From Halobacteriales archaeon YIM A00010 (GTDB lineage: Archaea; Halobacteriota; Halobacteria; Halobacteriales; Haloarculaceae), in NCBI GenBank assembly GCA_025041175.1, contig JAKCFJ010000004.1, positions 124,001-188,000 of the forward strand: 64,000 nucleotides of DNA, written 5' to 3'. The translations under genes and the position numbers were made by a program. This document shows, piece after piece, positions 46,712-56,407 of this stretch. The number at the start of each line of letters is the position of its first letter. The first letter of the stretch is position 1. A model generated the notes under the pieces. It had not been told where the DNA came from, did not search any database, and saw nothing but the letters and a program-made list of their open reading frames with translations.

Positions 46712-47104
46712 TTACTCTTCCACCATGACGAACTCACCCATGTCGTCTACAGTTCCTACGGGTGGCGCGCCGACCATCAGCCAGCGCTGTTCCTCATCCG
46801 TCTCGTTGACGAACTTCCGGGGGACGTCCGCTGGCATTCGAACGATACCGCCCTCGGGAACGTCGACGAGATCGCCGCCGACGTTCACGTGCCCCGGGCC
46901 GTCGAGTAAGACGTAGACCTCCTCCTGGGACTCGTGTTTGTGATACGGTCCCTCGTCACCGGGCGGGATCGTACAGGTATTGAGGCGCATCTCCTCACAC
47001 CCGAGCATCTCGGTCAGTTTACCGAACTGCATGCCCGACGTCGGGTCCGGGTTCGGTTCTTGCTCGGCCGTTTCGACGTCGACGAGACCATAGTCTTCTG
47101 ACAT
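46712..47104 (-). CDS. Cupin-domain protein
   Basis: 130 residues from MSEDYGLVDVETAEQEP. A single barrel: GPYHKHESQEEVYVLLDG (metal ligands) and GGIVRMPADVPRKFVNET. The end RWLMVGAPPVGTVDDMGEF parallels the second barrel of the bicupin at 29382-30116. An earlier in-frame start at 47176 has unconserved sequence. Confidence 0.8.
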   Translation of the reverse strand: MSEDYGLVDVETAEQEPNPDPTSGMQFGKLTEMLGCEEMRLNTCTIPPGDEGPYHKHESQEEVYVLLDGPGHVNVGGDLVDVPEGGIVRMPADVPRKFVNETDEEQRWLMVGAPPVGTVDDMGEFVMVEE

Positions 47105-47498
47105 CGTGATCGTTTTCGTGTCGCTCCGTGGAGACAATAAGCGCGCTGCCGGCGATCCATGGACGCATATGGTCACTACTTCAGCAGTAGTGAACCCTCG
47201 CAGGCGTCTGCGCTATGTCATCGTCGTGGTCGCCACCGATGGAGAGGGATCCTCACCGACGTCACCGTCATGATGTTCGCCAAGGGTCGTGTCTGCGACG
47301 AGACTCTCCGAGACGACCGTCGGCGAGCACCGCCGGATGAACGGGGCGACCTGTTCTCGTCGCTCCACGTCGGAACCACTGATCGCTGAAGCGACCGCCT
47401 CGTCGGACTACGGCTCCGGTCAATAGCTCGCTCACCTTCGGACAGGTGGACGACCATCCGATCGAAATTATTACGATATTTGATATACACTAGCAGTT
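47105..47498. other. Spacer without a supported gene
   Basis: Some frames are open but none shows family features. Confidence 0.35.
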
Positions 47499-48200
47499 AT
47501 GGCTACAGATTCCCGGACACAACAACCTGACCGGGGCGTGGTGTTCGTCCACGGCACCGGTCTGGACACTTGGATCTGGGAGGAGGTCGCCTCCGCGCTC
47601 GATGCGCCGCATCTCGCGGTCGTGTTTCCGCCCGAGGACGCTCGGGCTTGCTGGCTACGTCGACCACGTTCGCCGACAGATCGACGAGTGGTCCGTCGGC
47701 CAGGTAACGATAGTCGCCTACTCGATCGGCGGCGTCGTCAGCCTCGACGTAGCTAAAGAACTTCCAGACAGGGTCGCGGGGTTCGTCGGTGTGAGCGCCG
47801 CCATCCCGAAGCCCGGCGGTTCGTTTCTCTCGTGCTATCCGTCTACCAGCGACTGATTCGGCACGTCGTGATGCGGCTGGCAGGTACGAAACCGCCGGAC
47901 GAGGCCATTCATAAGTCGCTTTGCAACGGGTTGTCCGACGCACAGGCCGACCGCGTCGTCGAGCAGTTTCGGCCCGAATCCAGAAGGTTGTACACCGACG
48001 AGAGTAGTGCCGAAATCCCGGACGTCCCTTCTCTTTACGTCAAAACGATGGACGATAACGAACTCTCCCGCTCCATGCAAGACGCAATGGTTGCCACTAT
48101 CCAGCCTGACGACGTTGCGACGATCGATGCCGGACACATGCCGATGCTCAGCCATCCCGACGAACTGGCGGGCCTGTTGAACGAATTCGACGAGTCGTGA
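47499..48200 (+). pseudogene. Alpha/beta hydrolase with two frameshifts
   Basis: Three frames must be joined. 47499 onward gives GVVFVHGTGLDTWIWEEVAS (oxyanion HG). From about 47640, YVDHVRRQIDEW and IVAYSIGGVVSLDVA carry the nucleophile elbow. From about 47832, VYQRLIRHVVMRLAG runs to the catalytic DAGHMPMLSHP. All parts of the family are present, so the gene was recently intact or the sequence has two errors. Confidence 0.78.
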
Positions 48201-48287
48201 ACCGACGACCGTTGTGGTCGCGCAGGTCCCGACACCCCGTCCCTGACCGTGGGTTTTTCCACCGAACAGAGGCGAGAGTTAGCAGAG

Positions 48288-48650
48288 TCACGTGATCCAC
48301 TGGTAGAATTCGAGCACGTTCCCCGCTGGATCACGGCACTGGAATATTCGCGTGTCGTTGACCGTCTGCACCGGCATCACGATTTCCACCCCCTCGCTCG
48401 CCAGACGGTCGTGCAGCGCGTCGAGGTCGTCCACTTCGATCGTCGGTACGCAGTTGGTCCCGTACGTGACCTCCTCGCCGGTGACGGCAGGATCGAAGAC
48501 ACCGAACAGAACCCCGCCCAGGTCGTAGAAGACGAACCGATCGGTGGTGCGAGTCGGTTCCCGCCGGAAGAGGATGTCCGTATAAAACTCGCGGGCGCGG
48601 TCGAAATCGAGGGCTGACACGTACAGTGCGTTGAGTTTCAGCTCGGTCAT
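48288..48650 (-). CDS. Glyoxalase/VOC-superfamily protein
   Basis: 120 residues. LNALYVSALDFDRAREFYTDI opens the first beta-alpha-beta-beta-beta unit; FQCRDPAGNVLEFYQW closes the second, with the Glu of the metal site. VOC proteins act as isomerases, dioxygenases or drug-binding proteins; the substrate is unknown. Confidence 0.85.
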   Translation of the reverse strand: MTELKLNALYVSALDFDRAREFYTDILFRREPTRTTDRFVFYDLGGVLFGVFDPAVTGEEVTYGTNCVPTIEVDDLDALHDRLASEGVEIVMPVQTVNDTRIFQCRDPAGNVLEFYQWIT

Positions 48651-48837
48651 ATCGGATCCCGTTCGAGTATTTCTTGGGCTTCTGTCGTAATCAATCGAGG
48701 GTGTACCGTGAGATCTGCGGACAGCACGACGCTGCCACCGAGTCGCTTAGTCCGACGGGAATGGGTCGCTCCGCTGGACGTCCGCCGAAAGTAACGGGTC
48801 GACAGCAACGTGATATAGGTGGAGTGGGAGAAGCGGT

Positions 48838-49440
48838 CTACGTTCCGAGTTCGAGGTCGATATCGAGGTCATAGAAGCGTCCGATGGAGCTGACCTCCAC
48901 CTCGATTCCTCCCTCGACACAGGCGTCCAGCGTTTCGAACGGGTCGACATTGATTATGGGTGTCGCCCGTGATCGGTCGAGCGTCCACGTCCCGGCGGCG
49001 AGGCCGTCCACCACGACTGTGGCCCGGATTACGCCACCGCTAGGGTACACGTGGTCGGCGTACTCGTCGGAGACAACGAGATCGCGATCCTCGTGACCGA
49101 GGAAGTAACTGTCGTACATCGGGAGGAGGCGAACGGTTGGGGACTCGTCGGCGTCGACGGCGTCCGGATCCGAGATGGTCCACGCCTGCTTGCCCTCAAT
49201 TTCGACTTCTATCAGATCGTTCTCGATGGCCTCTCACCCGGCGCGGACGTCCCGCTTGTACAGACCAGACCACGAATAGAAGTCCTCTGGCGTCGCAGGT
49301 TCGTAAGCGGCCATATACCGCTGCGTCAAATCGGCCAACGCGTCTTCGCGATCCGCAGACGGGTCGAGCGGGATCCAGTCGTCGAGTAACGCATACGTTT
49401 CCTCGCCGTCGCGGGATGCCGTCTCGATCGCACGAAAACT
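48838..49440 (-). pseudogene. Winged-helix DNA-binding-domain protein (HTH_42/AlkX group), broken
   Basis: DDWIPLDPSADREDALADLT...ATPEDFYSWSG then RDVRAG, a TGA, and EAIENDLIEVEIEGKQAW; family members have tryptophan at the stop position. It continues LLPMYDSYFLGHEDRDLVV...GVIRATVVVDG to the natural C-terminus at 48838. The N-terminal half is also missing upstream of about 49440. The uninterrupted last 93 codons alone are not a gene. Confidence 0.68.
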
Positions 49441-49788
49441 TACTGATGCAGCAGTGATGTAGATCAGTCATCCCGCCGGCACCTCCGTTGCCGGTTGGAA
49501 GCACGCTGTCCTGCACTTTCTTCGGGTTCGCATGGAAGCGACACTCAGCGAAGTCCTCGACTGGGCCGAGGTGATGGAGCGGGTACGAGCCGCGCTCGTC
49601 TAGTGAACGTTCGTCAGGTAGAGGAGGACGATCTTGATTGTCTTCTTGCTGACACAGACGAGAAGACGATCAATGGTATTCTCCTGTCTTAGACGCTCTA
49701 TATCGCAGGATTTCAGCGGTTTCAAAGATGTGGCGGGTGAGTGGATATACAGTGCTGATTCTTGTGATCGTAGCAGTAAGACGAGAAT
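49441..49788. other. Spacer with a short gene tail
   Basis: A frame at about 49531-49602 (+) reads MEATLSEVLDWAEVMERVRA, possibly the end of a lost gene. Nothing else is supported. Confidence 0.3.
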
Positions 49789-49911
49789 ATGAGCGTTATC
49801 TGTGCCGTGTGCGGCAGGGCCGGCGTGTCGGACGTGGATCATGTCATGGTAGAAGTCACGTACAAGCGGATACAGGACCGCGACGACGTAGAGGAGTTTT
49901 TTTATGCATGA
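49789..49911 (+). CDS. 40-residue zinc-binding microprotein
   Basis: MSVICAVCGRAGVSDVDHVM...EEFFYA: a CxxC pair followed by Asp/His residues, a likely partial zinc site. Similar tiny proteins are frequent in haloarchaea. Coding status is inferred from composition only. Confidence 0.4.
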   Translation: MSVICAVCGRAGVSDVDHVMVEVTYKRIQDRDDVEEFFYA

Positions 49912-50091
49912 CCGATGCGCCTTGAACACCATCGACAGCTGGGAGGAGCCATACTGATCGGTTGGATGTCGAGAATCCCGCCATCTCCGACATCGGTCTG
50001 GATTTTGGCCATAGCTATCTGCTCAGCTCGGATGTTTTCGGCACCTATACTATCAGCTGAATATTTTTAGGCTAAAGCGTATCTTGTGGAT

Positions 50092-51113
50092 ATGACCTCA
50101 CTCGACGCTGTCACTACCGAAGATCGCCGCGACGTTCTCGCAGAGGTCAAGGAAAAAAGCCAATACAACGGCTGATGGCAGCGATTAACTACCTCGAAGA
50201 AGACGACGCGACGATGAAGGAAGTTGCTGAGCGGTACGGCTATACCGGTCCGTGGCTGTCGCAGTGGCTCGAACGGCTCGCCGACGAGCCGTTCGAGGAT
50301 GTCGTCTACGATGAACACCGTTCGGGCAGACCACCCGAGCTCTCTGACGAAGAGTACGAGCAGTTTGTCGAAGTTCTCCATCGTTCACCTGAAGAGGTTG
50401 GATGTGACGCACCCGCGTGGTCTGTTCCACTCGCTCGTCACTACCTCATCGAGGAATTCGGCGTTGAGTACTGTAACCTCCACGTCCGGCGATTGCTGTC
50501 CGAGGCCGGGCTGTCCTGGAAGACAGCCCGGCCTCGGTACTACAAGTCCGACGAACGGGCACAGCAAGCCTGGCAAGAGGGGGTTAAAAAAGCGCGACGA
50601 TCTGGACGACGACTCCACGATCCTCGCCATCGATCAGACACGACAGGTCCTCTCGACGTTGATCCATGCGTGGTTTCGAAGGCGAGCGCCCGTCACCGGC
50701 AGTGACGGGCGCGTGGGACAGTATCAAGCTGCTCGGTGCGGTCAGCGAGGCCGGCGAGACGTTCTTTCTGCCCTGTGCAGAGAATTTCAACAGCGACCCG
50801 ACGATCCGTCTACTGGACGCCCTCCAGACCGAGTTCGGCGAGAAACGCTGCGTCGTCTTGGACAACGCGTCGTATTTCACCGCGAACGCAGTCCAAGAGT
50901 TCGTCGAGGACACTCCGATCGAACTGTGTTACCTGCCGCGGGGGTCACCGGAGCTGAACCCCGCCGAAGAATACTGGAAAAAAACTCAATCAAGCACTCG
51001 GCAACCGCCTGTTTGACACGTTGGGTGTACTTCGCCATGCTTCACTCACTGCTCTTGACACTATCGAACCGCCGAATATCTTTACGTACTTATGTCTATA
51101 AGTATGAGTTCTA
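50092..51113 (+). pseudogene. IS630-family transposase with several frameshifts
   Basis: Pieces in order: MTSLDAVTTEDRRDVLAEV (HTH front), MAAINYLEEDDATMKEVAER through SWKTARPRYYKSDE, STILAIDQTRQVLSTLIHAW (first D), KRCVVLDNASYFTANAVQ (second D), PRGSPELNPAEEYWK (E), and a tail near 51113. Each junction needs a frame change, so at least four shifts have accumulated. It is a different lineage from the IS630 gene at 16020-16946. Confidence 0.82.
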
Positions 51114-51324
51114 TCCGCTGTAGAATGTCGTCCTTACTGGAACCCCCGTTACTGTTAACTCCTTGGCTACTAATTAATAATCAAAAATATGCAATTGGAA
51201 ATTGAGAGGGACACCGATGTTGGCTTATGCCACTCTTGCTGCCGGGGGGGAGCTCAATGGAGGACGTACTGTGCGGGAGAGCTGCCCAGTCGCTTGAGTG
51301 CAAACGCGAGGGATCAACTCCGTC
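51114..51324. other. Spacer
   Basis: AT-rich at its left end; no gene. Confidence 0.35.
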
Positions 51325-51648
51325 TCAAGAGGTCGACGGTGACCACGTGTTCAGCCGGTAGAGCAGACGCAGTACGGCCAGGACGATCGCCGCCCCAACC
51401 ACAGTGCCGAGATACGACGGTAGGTCAATCACGGACGCGAGGATACCGAACGCAAGGACGGCAATACCGATACGGAGAACGGTGTTACCCGCAATATCCC
51501 GAACCACGTCGTCGGGCACCGATGAGGCTGACTCACTGTAGCCCGCCAGCAACCACGTCCACCCTGCAAATTTGATTAGCACCCCCAGTATCGTCACCAA
51601 GGCACCACTCGCGAGCCATTCGATGGCTATGGAGTCAAGCGTAACCAT
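51325..51648 (-). CDS. Small membrane protein, DUF3784-like
   Basis: 107 residues with three hydrophobic segments. AGYSESASSVPDDVVRDIAG between TM1 and TM2 resembles the GY...(E/D) loop of DUF3784-like proteins. Function unknown. Confidence 0.65.
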   Translation of the reverse strand: MVTLDSIAIEWLASGALVTILGVLIKFAGWTWLLAGYSESASSVPDDVVRDIAGNTVLRIGIAVLAFGILASVIDLPSYLGTVVGAAIVLAVLRLLYRLNTWSPSTS

Positions 51649-51876
51649 GTCTGCACGTAGCTATGCAGGAGAATTCGCATAATAGTTCGCCGTACTCCGA
51701 TACATGGTTATCGAGCGGGGCCCAGCAGTCCAAAACGAACATCTGGGGCGAGAATCACGAATCGACGGCCTGTACGGTGGTTCCTGGCTCTCAGTTCTGT
51801 CCGAATCGCCTCGAGACCGTGCGACGAGGACCGTACAACGGTACGGTATAAGTGGGCAGCATCCGACCCCGCACGC

Positions 51877-52737
51877 ATGACGGCATTCGACGACCCCACC
51901 GCGACCGAGGAAGGATTCGCCGAGTTGGGAAACGAAGTCCGACTGCGGGTTTTGCGAGCCCTCTCCGACGCGCTACGTGACGACGACGGACTGCTTTCGT
52001 TCAGCGAACTCCGTGATCGGGTCGGCTACGAGGACGATGGGAACTTCGGCTACCATCTGAAGCGTCTTCGTGGGTCGTTCATTCGAAAGACAGAGCAGGG
52101 ATACGTCCTCCGAGCGCGTGGACTCGCGGTAGTCGGGACGATATTCGCAGGAACGCTCGCGGAGGGAGAGCACCAGACTGCCACCGTCGACGGGGAGTGT
52201 CTGTTCTGCGACGCTCCGTTGCTGGTCGAGTACTCGACCGGCCAGCTCGTGGTTCGGTGCAGCCACGGCCACGCGGTTCTCTCGAATATCTATCCGTCAG
52301 AGGGTGCTGGGCACGGCGACCTCGACCAGTTGGTCTCTATCGTCGGAACCATGACCGCCCAGCAACTCGAACTCGCGCGTGACGGGGTCTGCTCGAACTG
52401 TTATGGCGAGATGACGCCTACTATAGAAGTCGGCGAAGTGATGGACTATCGATTTCGTGCGGCCTGCATACGCTGTGGGATGCAGTACACGACGCCAGTT
52501 GGAATGGCGTTCACCCGACATCCGACCGTCGTTTCCTTCTACGATCGACACGACCGCGACCCGACCGAAGAGTGCCTCTGGGAGTTGGAAGTCTCTCAAC
52601 CGGAAGCAATCACCCGTCACTCGGGAGAATCGCCCCGATTCTGCGTGGCGGTTACACTCGCGGACGAGTCCCTCGAACTGGTGCTCGATGACACAGCACA
52701 GGTCGTGCGCTCCGAACGAACGTCCCGTGCGAACTAA
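51877..52737 (+). CDS. Winged-helix regulator with zinc-ribbon domain, paralogue of 15142-16023
   Basis: 286 residues. GFAELGNEVRLRVLRALSDAL and GNFGYHLKRLRGSFIRKTEQG form the winged helix; CLFCDA...CSHGHA and CSNCYG...CIRCGM form the metal sites (one position is His/Gly-rich instead of a second CxxC). The C-terminus is a beta domain. It shares order and spacing with the protein at 15142-16023. Its stop directly abuts an ISH3-type remnant on the other strand. Confidence 0.8.
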   Translation: MTAFDDPTATEEGFAELGNEVRLRVLRALSDALRDDDGLLSFSELRDRVGYEDDGNFGYHLKRLRGSFIRKTEQGYVLRARGLAVVGTIFAGTLAEGEHQTATVDGECLFCDAPLLVEYSTGQLVVRCSHGHAVLSNIYPSEGAGHGDLDQLVSIVGTMTAQQLELARDGVCSNCYGEMTPTIEVGEVMDYRFRAACIRCGMQYTTPVGMAFTRHPTVVSFYDRHDRDPTEECLWELEVSQPEAITRHSGESPRFCVAVTLADESLELVLDDTAQVVRSERTSRAN

Positions 52738-52922
52738 CGCAGTGCCTCGCTGTTCTCACAGAGCGTAGAGATTGAGGTCCGGTCGGTGCAGGCGCTGATG
52801 AGGACCTCATAAACATCTTCGGCATCAGTGTGAGCATTATCCGTAAGATCTAATGCGATTTCCTCATCAAGTAAGTTGACGAAGAAGTTACGGAGCTGGT
52901 CTTCGTGGATTTCATTGTCTGC
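52737..52922 (-). pseudogene. ISH3-type transposase N-terminal remnant
   Basis: EIHEDQLRNFFVNLLDEEIAL and DAEDVYEVLISACTDRTSIS...LCENSEA match the conserved front of haloarchaeal ISH3-family (IS4 group) transposases as I know them. Only about 60 residues remain, and the rest of the gene is gone. Confidence 0.65.
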
Positions 52923-53029
52923 TTACTGGTTGTTGGACACATCTTGCCCTGTTGAAGAGCGTGTCATAGAATTGTTCCCACATTCAAGTCATTCTGATTA
53001 CTGTTTCAGAGCGTTACAAGCGTAGAAGT

Positions 53030-53048
53030 CCGTGCACCTAGTGCACAG
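53030..53048. promoter_or_regulatory. Inverted repeat CCGTGCAC-N3-GTGCACAG near the left end
   Basis: A 19-bp inverted repeat lying 73 bp inside the element end. A second copy with the same half-site and spacing is at 53980-53998 near the other end. It is a possible binding site of the element's ribbon-helix-helix protein. Confidence 0.5.
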
Positions 53049-53120
53049 AGTTTGAAATCGCTTAGAGAGTACCTTTTCGTTTCCGAATAATGATCTCTCG
53101 CACTCGTTCAGCGGTAGTGT

Positions 53121-53760
53121 TCAGATAAGCTGATTCCATGCGAAGGCGAATGATCTGAGCCACCCGTTTGCAGTTTCTGCGTGGGCATTGCTGAAACAGT
53201 TTGAGAATGAAGAAATACGTCGCTTTACCTCACGAAAGATACGTTCGACGCCGTTCCGATTTCCATGTGTTCGTATCTGAAATCGAAGCCATGTTGATGA
53301 CACGCATCTTGTAATGAGTGTGAACCATCAACGAGAAACACAGCCTCTTCCACATCATGTTTTCGGCGAGTTCAGTAAGAAATGAATGAGAGAGAACCTT
53401 GTTTGTGGTCGGTTCAAGCGTTGTATGGAGTAATTCGTTTGTTTCGGGATCGACCGCAGTATACAGCCAATACTGCTCATTGTTGAGTCGGATCATGGTC
53501 TCGTCAACCGCAATGTGATCTGGACTTCGCCCATTTTCGGGCTGTATCTCAGCCTTGTGCACCCAGTTGTGAACGGTCGAACGAGCTCGTTTAACACCGA
53601 ATACCTCCGGGATAGTGACTGTATTCGAAAGATATAATCCAGTAAGATGGAGCTGAATACCGAGCTTCATAAACAGTTGTTACTTCTCGCCCCACAAAAT
53701 CCAAGTCGATGTCGTCCAAACATCCGTTGAGGCGGCGTTTTTCGGCATAGAGCACTGAAA
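53121..53760 (-). pseudogene. IS6-like transposase with three frameshifts
   Basis: Joined pieces give RRLNGCLDDIDLDFVGRE, MKLGIQLHLTGLYLSNTV, RARSTVHNWVHKAEIQ, HIAVDETMIRLN (first D), VFLVDGSHSLQDACHQHG (second D), VERIFREVKRR (E) and the tail AETANGWLRSFAFAWNQLI. Frame is lost near 53665, 53365 and 53275. The catalytic codons survive but cannot be read together, so the element no longer makes its own enzyme. Confidence 0.82.
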
Positions 53761-53772
53761 AATTGCACCGCC

Positions 53773-53958
53773 TCACACTTCATCCGTATCTGAACACCGC
53801 CGTTCAGCATGATTCGCATCCGACTGGACGAATGCTGTGAGGATAGCCTCGACGATCTCGGAGCGACTGACTTCGAGATCGTCACACTCAGCCACCAGTT
53901 CATCCATCTCTCGGACAATGTCTTCTTCCACAGCAATCCCGAACTTTTCTTTCGCCAT
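53773..53958 (-). CDS. Ribbon-helix-helix protein encoded by the element
   Basis: 61 residues. MAKEKFGIAVEEDIVREMDELV then SRSEIVEAILTAFVQ: a short beta strand plus two helices, the CopG/Arc-type fold, with an acidic tail. It is intact although the neighbouring transposase is broken. It could regulate transposase expression, bind the element ends, or act as an orphan antitoxin; no toxin gene is adjacent. Confidence 0.7.
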   Translation of the reverse strand: MAKEKFGIAVEEDIVREMDELVAECDDLEVSRSEIVEAILTAFVQSDANHAERRCSDTDEV

Positions 53959-53979
53959 AACTGAAACGCGCTAAGAATG

Positions 53980-53998
53980 CCGTGCACCAAGTGTATGG
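53980..53998. promoter_or_regulatory. Inverted repeat CCGTGCAC-N3-GTGTATGG upstream of the ribbon-helix-helix gene
   Basis: It ends about 20 bp before the ATG at 53958 (read on the minus strand), a usual operator position for self-regulation. It matches the site at 53030-53048 in half-site and spacing. Confidence 0.5.
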
Positions 53999-54057
53999 CG
54001 ATTTCAGCTGATCTAAGCAGAGGTAGCCGATCATGTGAATTGTTCTATGACACGCTC

Positions 54058-54299
54058 TTGGCTCGGTTGAGGATACTCCGAATCGTCGCGTCTGGGATGT
54101 CGAAGAACGCAGCAGTGGCGTGCTTCTCACGGCCCTTGTGAACTTCGCGGATGAAATTCGGGACATGAACGTACTCAGCGGGAACTTGTTGGAGAAAGCC
54201 ATCTTCGATCGGATAGCCGAATGGCGGCCGACCGACACGCTTGCCAGTCACTTGATGTTCGAGTTGTGGCATCAAGGCGATGAATTCGCTGACTGACAT
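54058..54299 (-). pseudogene. Serine-recombinase C-terminal part, cut by the IS6-like element
   Basis: VTGKRVGRPPFGYPIEDGFL, FIREVHKGREKHATAAFFDI and DATIRSILNRA are the linker and C-terminal HTH of serine resolvases. The frame ends KSVS and TAG from within the element's terminal repeat. The catalytic N-terminal domain is absent upstream, so this is a fragment at both ends. Confidence 0.6.
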
Positions 54300-54309
54300 A
54301 CCAAGACGC

Positions 54310-54769
54310 CGATTGAACCGATGCTGTGCGCCTTGTTTGTCCGCGAGCTACTGCGATGCCGGGACGCGGAGAGTTCCTACAACAAAACCGATCACGAGCG
54401 GCGCATCCGCCAACCGGGCGTCACCGACTAGTTCGGCTTCGACCTCGCCGAGGACGAACAAGCACCCTGTCGGATGACAATATGACCATGCCTGGAATGA
54501 CCACCTTGACGACGCTCACTGTCAGCGCATCGCTCATGCGGCTGAACGCGTCCGGAACTATGCTCACAAGAGCGGCATCCCACTGGGGTTGGACACGCTT
54601 GAAGGTAAGATAGATGACAAGAATGATGCGCCGCAGTCGACGAAAAACCGCGTCGTCCGCCGAACGACGCGCCAGGTGCTCACGCAGGTGACCAACCTCA
54701 TTTTCCCGATGATCGACTTCGGCCGGGCCGACAATGCACAATATAACACGGACACCTACCTCGGCTGAG
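54310..54769 (+). pseudogene. Degenerate transposase remnant
   Basis: PIEPMLCALFVRELLRCRD...HERRIRQPGVTD, a TAG, FGFDLAEDEQAP, then after a frame change HRIAHAAERVRNYAHKSGIPLG and QVLTQVTNLIFPMIDFGRAD. It reads like the front half of a haloarchaeal transposase. Family assignment is uncertain. Confidence 0.45.
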
Positions 54770-54902
54770 GTCGGCTAGGTCGATTCGTCATGCACAGATC
54801 ACTGCAAAATTTAGCTCGCTGAGGTTGATTTCTCTATTCGTCGCGCATGAGAAATCCACTTGCTCGACTTCAGGTATCGAGCAGGCATATCCGCAACGTC
54901 AG

Positions 54903-56163
54903 TCACAGAGTCTCGATCTCGTCACCAGGTCGGAAGCGCAATGAAACCACGAGCATGACGACGCTGATGCCGACGAGCACGAGAAACGACACTTCATACC
55001 CTCCTAAGAGGTCATGGAGCCACCCGATCACGACTGGCCCGAACGATGATAGCAGGTACCCAATACCGAGCACCATCGAGCTCACTTGCCCCGTTGTGCT
55101 CGGAGTAGGCGCATAATCGACTGGGAGGACCAGTGCGAGGTTGAACAAACCACCCATCCCGACACCCGACACCACCGCCCAAACCCAATGGATGAGTGAG
55201 CGGAACAAGTGCAATCGCTCCGTATCCCACCCCACACGCCAAGAGAGTCACTACGAGTGCGGGGCGACGATCTGGAGAGCGATCGCTGAGTATGACCACT
55301 CCAAGTGTGCCCCCAATTTCGGCAACCGTGAATATCGTCAACAAAGCTCCGGACAGCTCCTCGCTCCAACCGAGACTCTGGTAGAGCGGAGCGAGCCATG
55401 TTAATGTCGAAAAGTAGAGGAATGCCACTCCGCTGTAGAAGAGTGCTAATACCCATACCCACCAGTTACGCCACGATAACGTACGCAGAGTTACCTTCTC
55501 TTCTCTTGGTTCATCTCTGTCTCGCCCGCTGGTCGTCCCAGAATGCTCGCTGCGAGCGACAGGTCTCCACACGACCGCTGCAACAATGGCGAGTACGGCC
55601 CAGAATGCAAGCGGGCCTTGCCACGATCCAAAGACATTCGCCAAGGGAGCGGTAGCGCCGGCGGCGATCGCCGCACCCCCAAGCAGGCTCGTGGTGTACA
55701 ACCCGGTGACGAGGGCGACACGATCCGGGAAATATTTCTTGACGAGCGCGGGAAGGAGTGCTTGAATGAGTGCGATGCCGACGCCAACGAGAATCGCGGT
55801 GGTGAAAAGGACAGCAGTATAGCTGCCAAGCAAGCGGGCGGCTGTCGCCAAGCCGACAAGCACGACCCCCCAGAAGACGGTGCGTTCTTGGCCAAGCCAC
55901 CTGGCGATCGGATCCGCGGTAAGCGCGAATATACCCATGCACACCGTCGGCAACGTAACAAGTAAGCTGACCGCGGCGGAGCTCAGCCCAAGATCCGTTC
56001 GGATCTGTCCGATCACCGGAGAGATCGAGGTGATAGCCAATCGGAGGTTCAACGCCACTAACAACAAGCCAGCGAGGACGAGCGCACGCCGGCCTAAAAT
56101 GAGGTTGGGGAGCGCCCAACTGGATATCCGATCGATGAGAGAAGCTTCGTTTTGAGATTTCAT
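54903..56163 (-). pseudogene. CynX/NimT-like MFS transporter with one frameshift
   Basis: Start 56163. Twelve-TM pattern with LRLAITSISPVIGQIRTDLG and PDRVALVTGLYTTSLLGGAA typical of the cyanate/nitroimidazole (CynX/NimT) group. Frame is lost near 55190; the other frame continues VVSGVGMGGLFNLALVLPVD and SFGPVVIGWLHDLLGGYEV to a natural end at 54903. One base change restores about 420 residues. Confidence 0.82.
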
Positions 56164-56407
56164 AATTTCTATTTTTCATTTACAGTAGAAGTAGAATACA
56201 GAATAATAATGTTACTCATGAATCTTCATCAAGCCGGAGTCAGCGGTCACCGCTATTGAGTACATCCGATGAATTCTCTGTGGTGACGGTGAGAATAGCT
56301 CGCCAGCCACGAGTCATACGCCGAAGCGGGAGCGACATCGTGGCAGCCATGGCCGTGGGGAACACGGTACTCGAGCGATTTTGGCCGAGTACCCTGTGGT
56401 ACGCTCA
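56164..56407. other. Spacer
   Basis: No gene; probably the promoter of the MFS gene. Confidence 0.35.

Larger units (their letters stand above)
52957..54057. mobile_element. IS6-like element with transposase and ribbon-helix-helix gene
   Basis: The ends GAGCGTGTCATAGAATTG and CAATTGTTCTATGACACGCTC-type right end form an inverted pair shared with the two passenger cassettes. 1101 bp is larger than a simple IS6 element because it also holds a ribbon-helix-helix gene. No target duplication is seen: the right end sits in a recombinase gene, the left flank is ISH3 debris, so the locus was rearranged after insertion. Confidence 0.8.

Noticed and set aside
47159-47389. Another Bat-type regulator front (LRYVIVVVATDGE)
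   Set aside because: Only the first dozen residues resemble the family and the frame stops soon; too short to support.
53773-53958. Toxin-antitoxin pair
   Set aside because: The ribbon-helix-helix protein has no adjacent toxin-like gene; the neighbour is a broken transposase.
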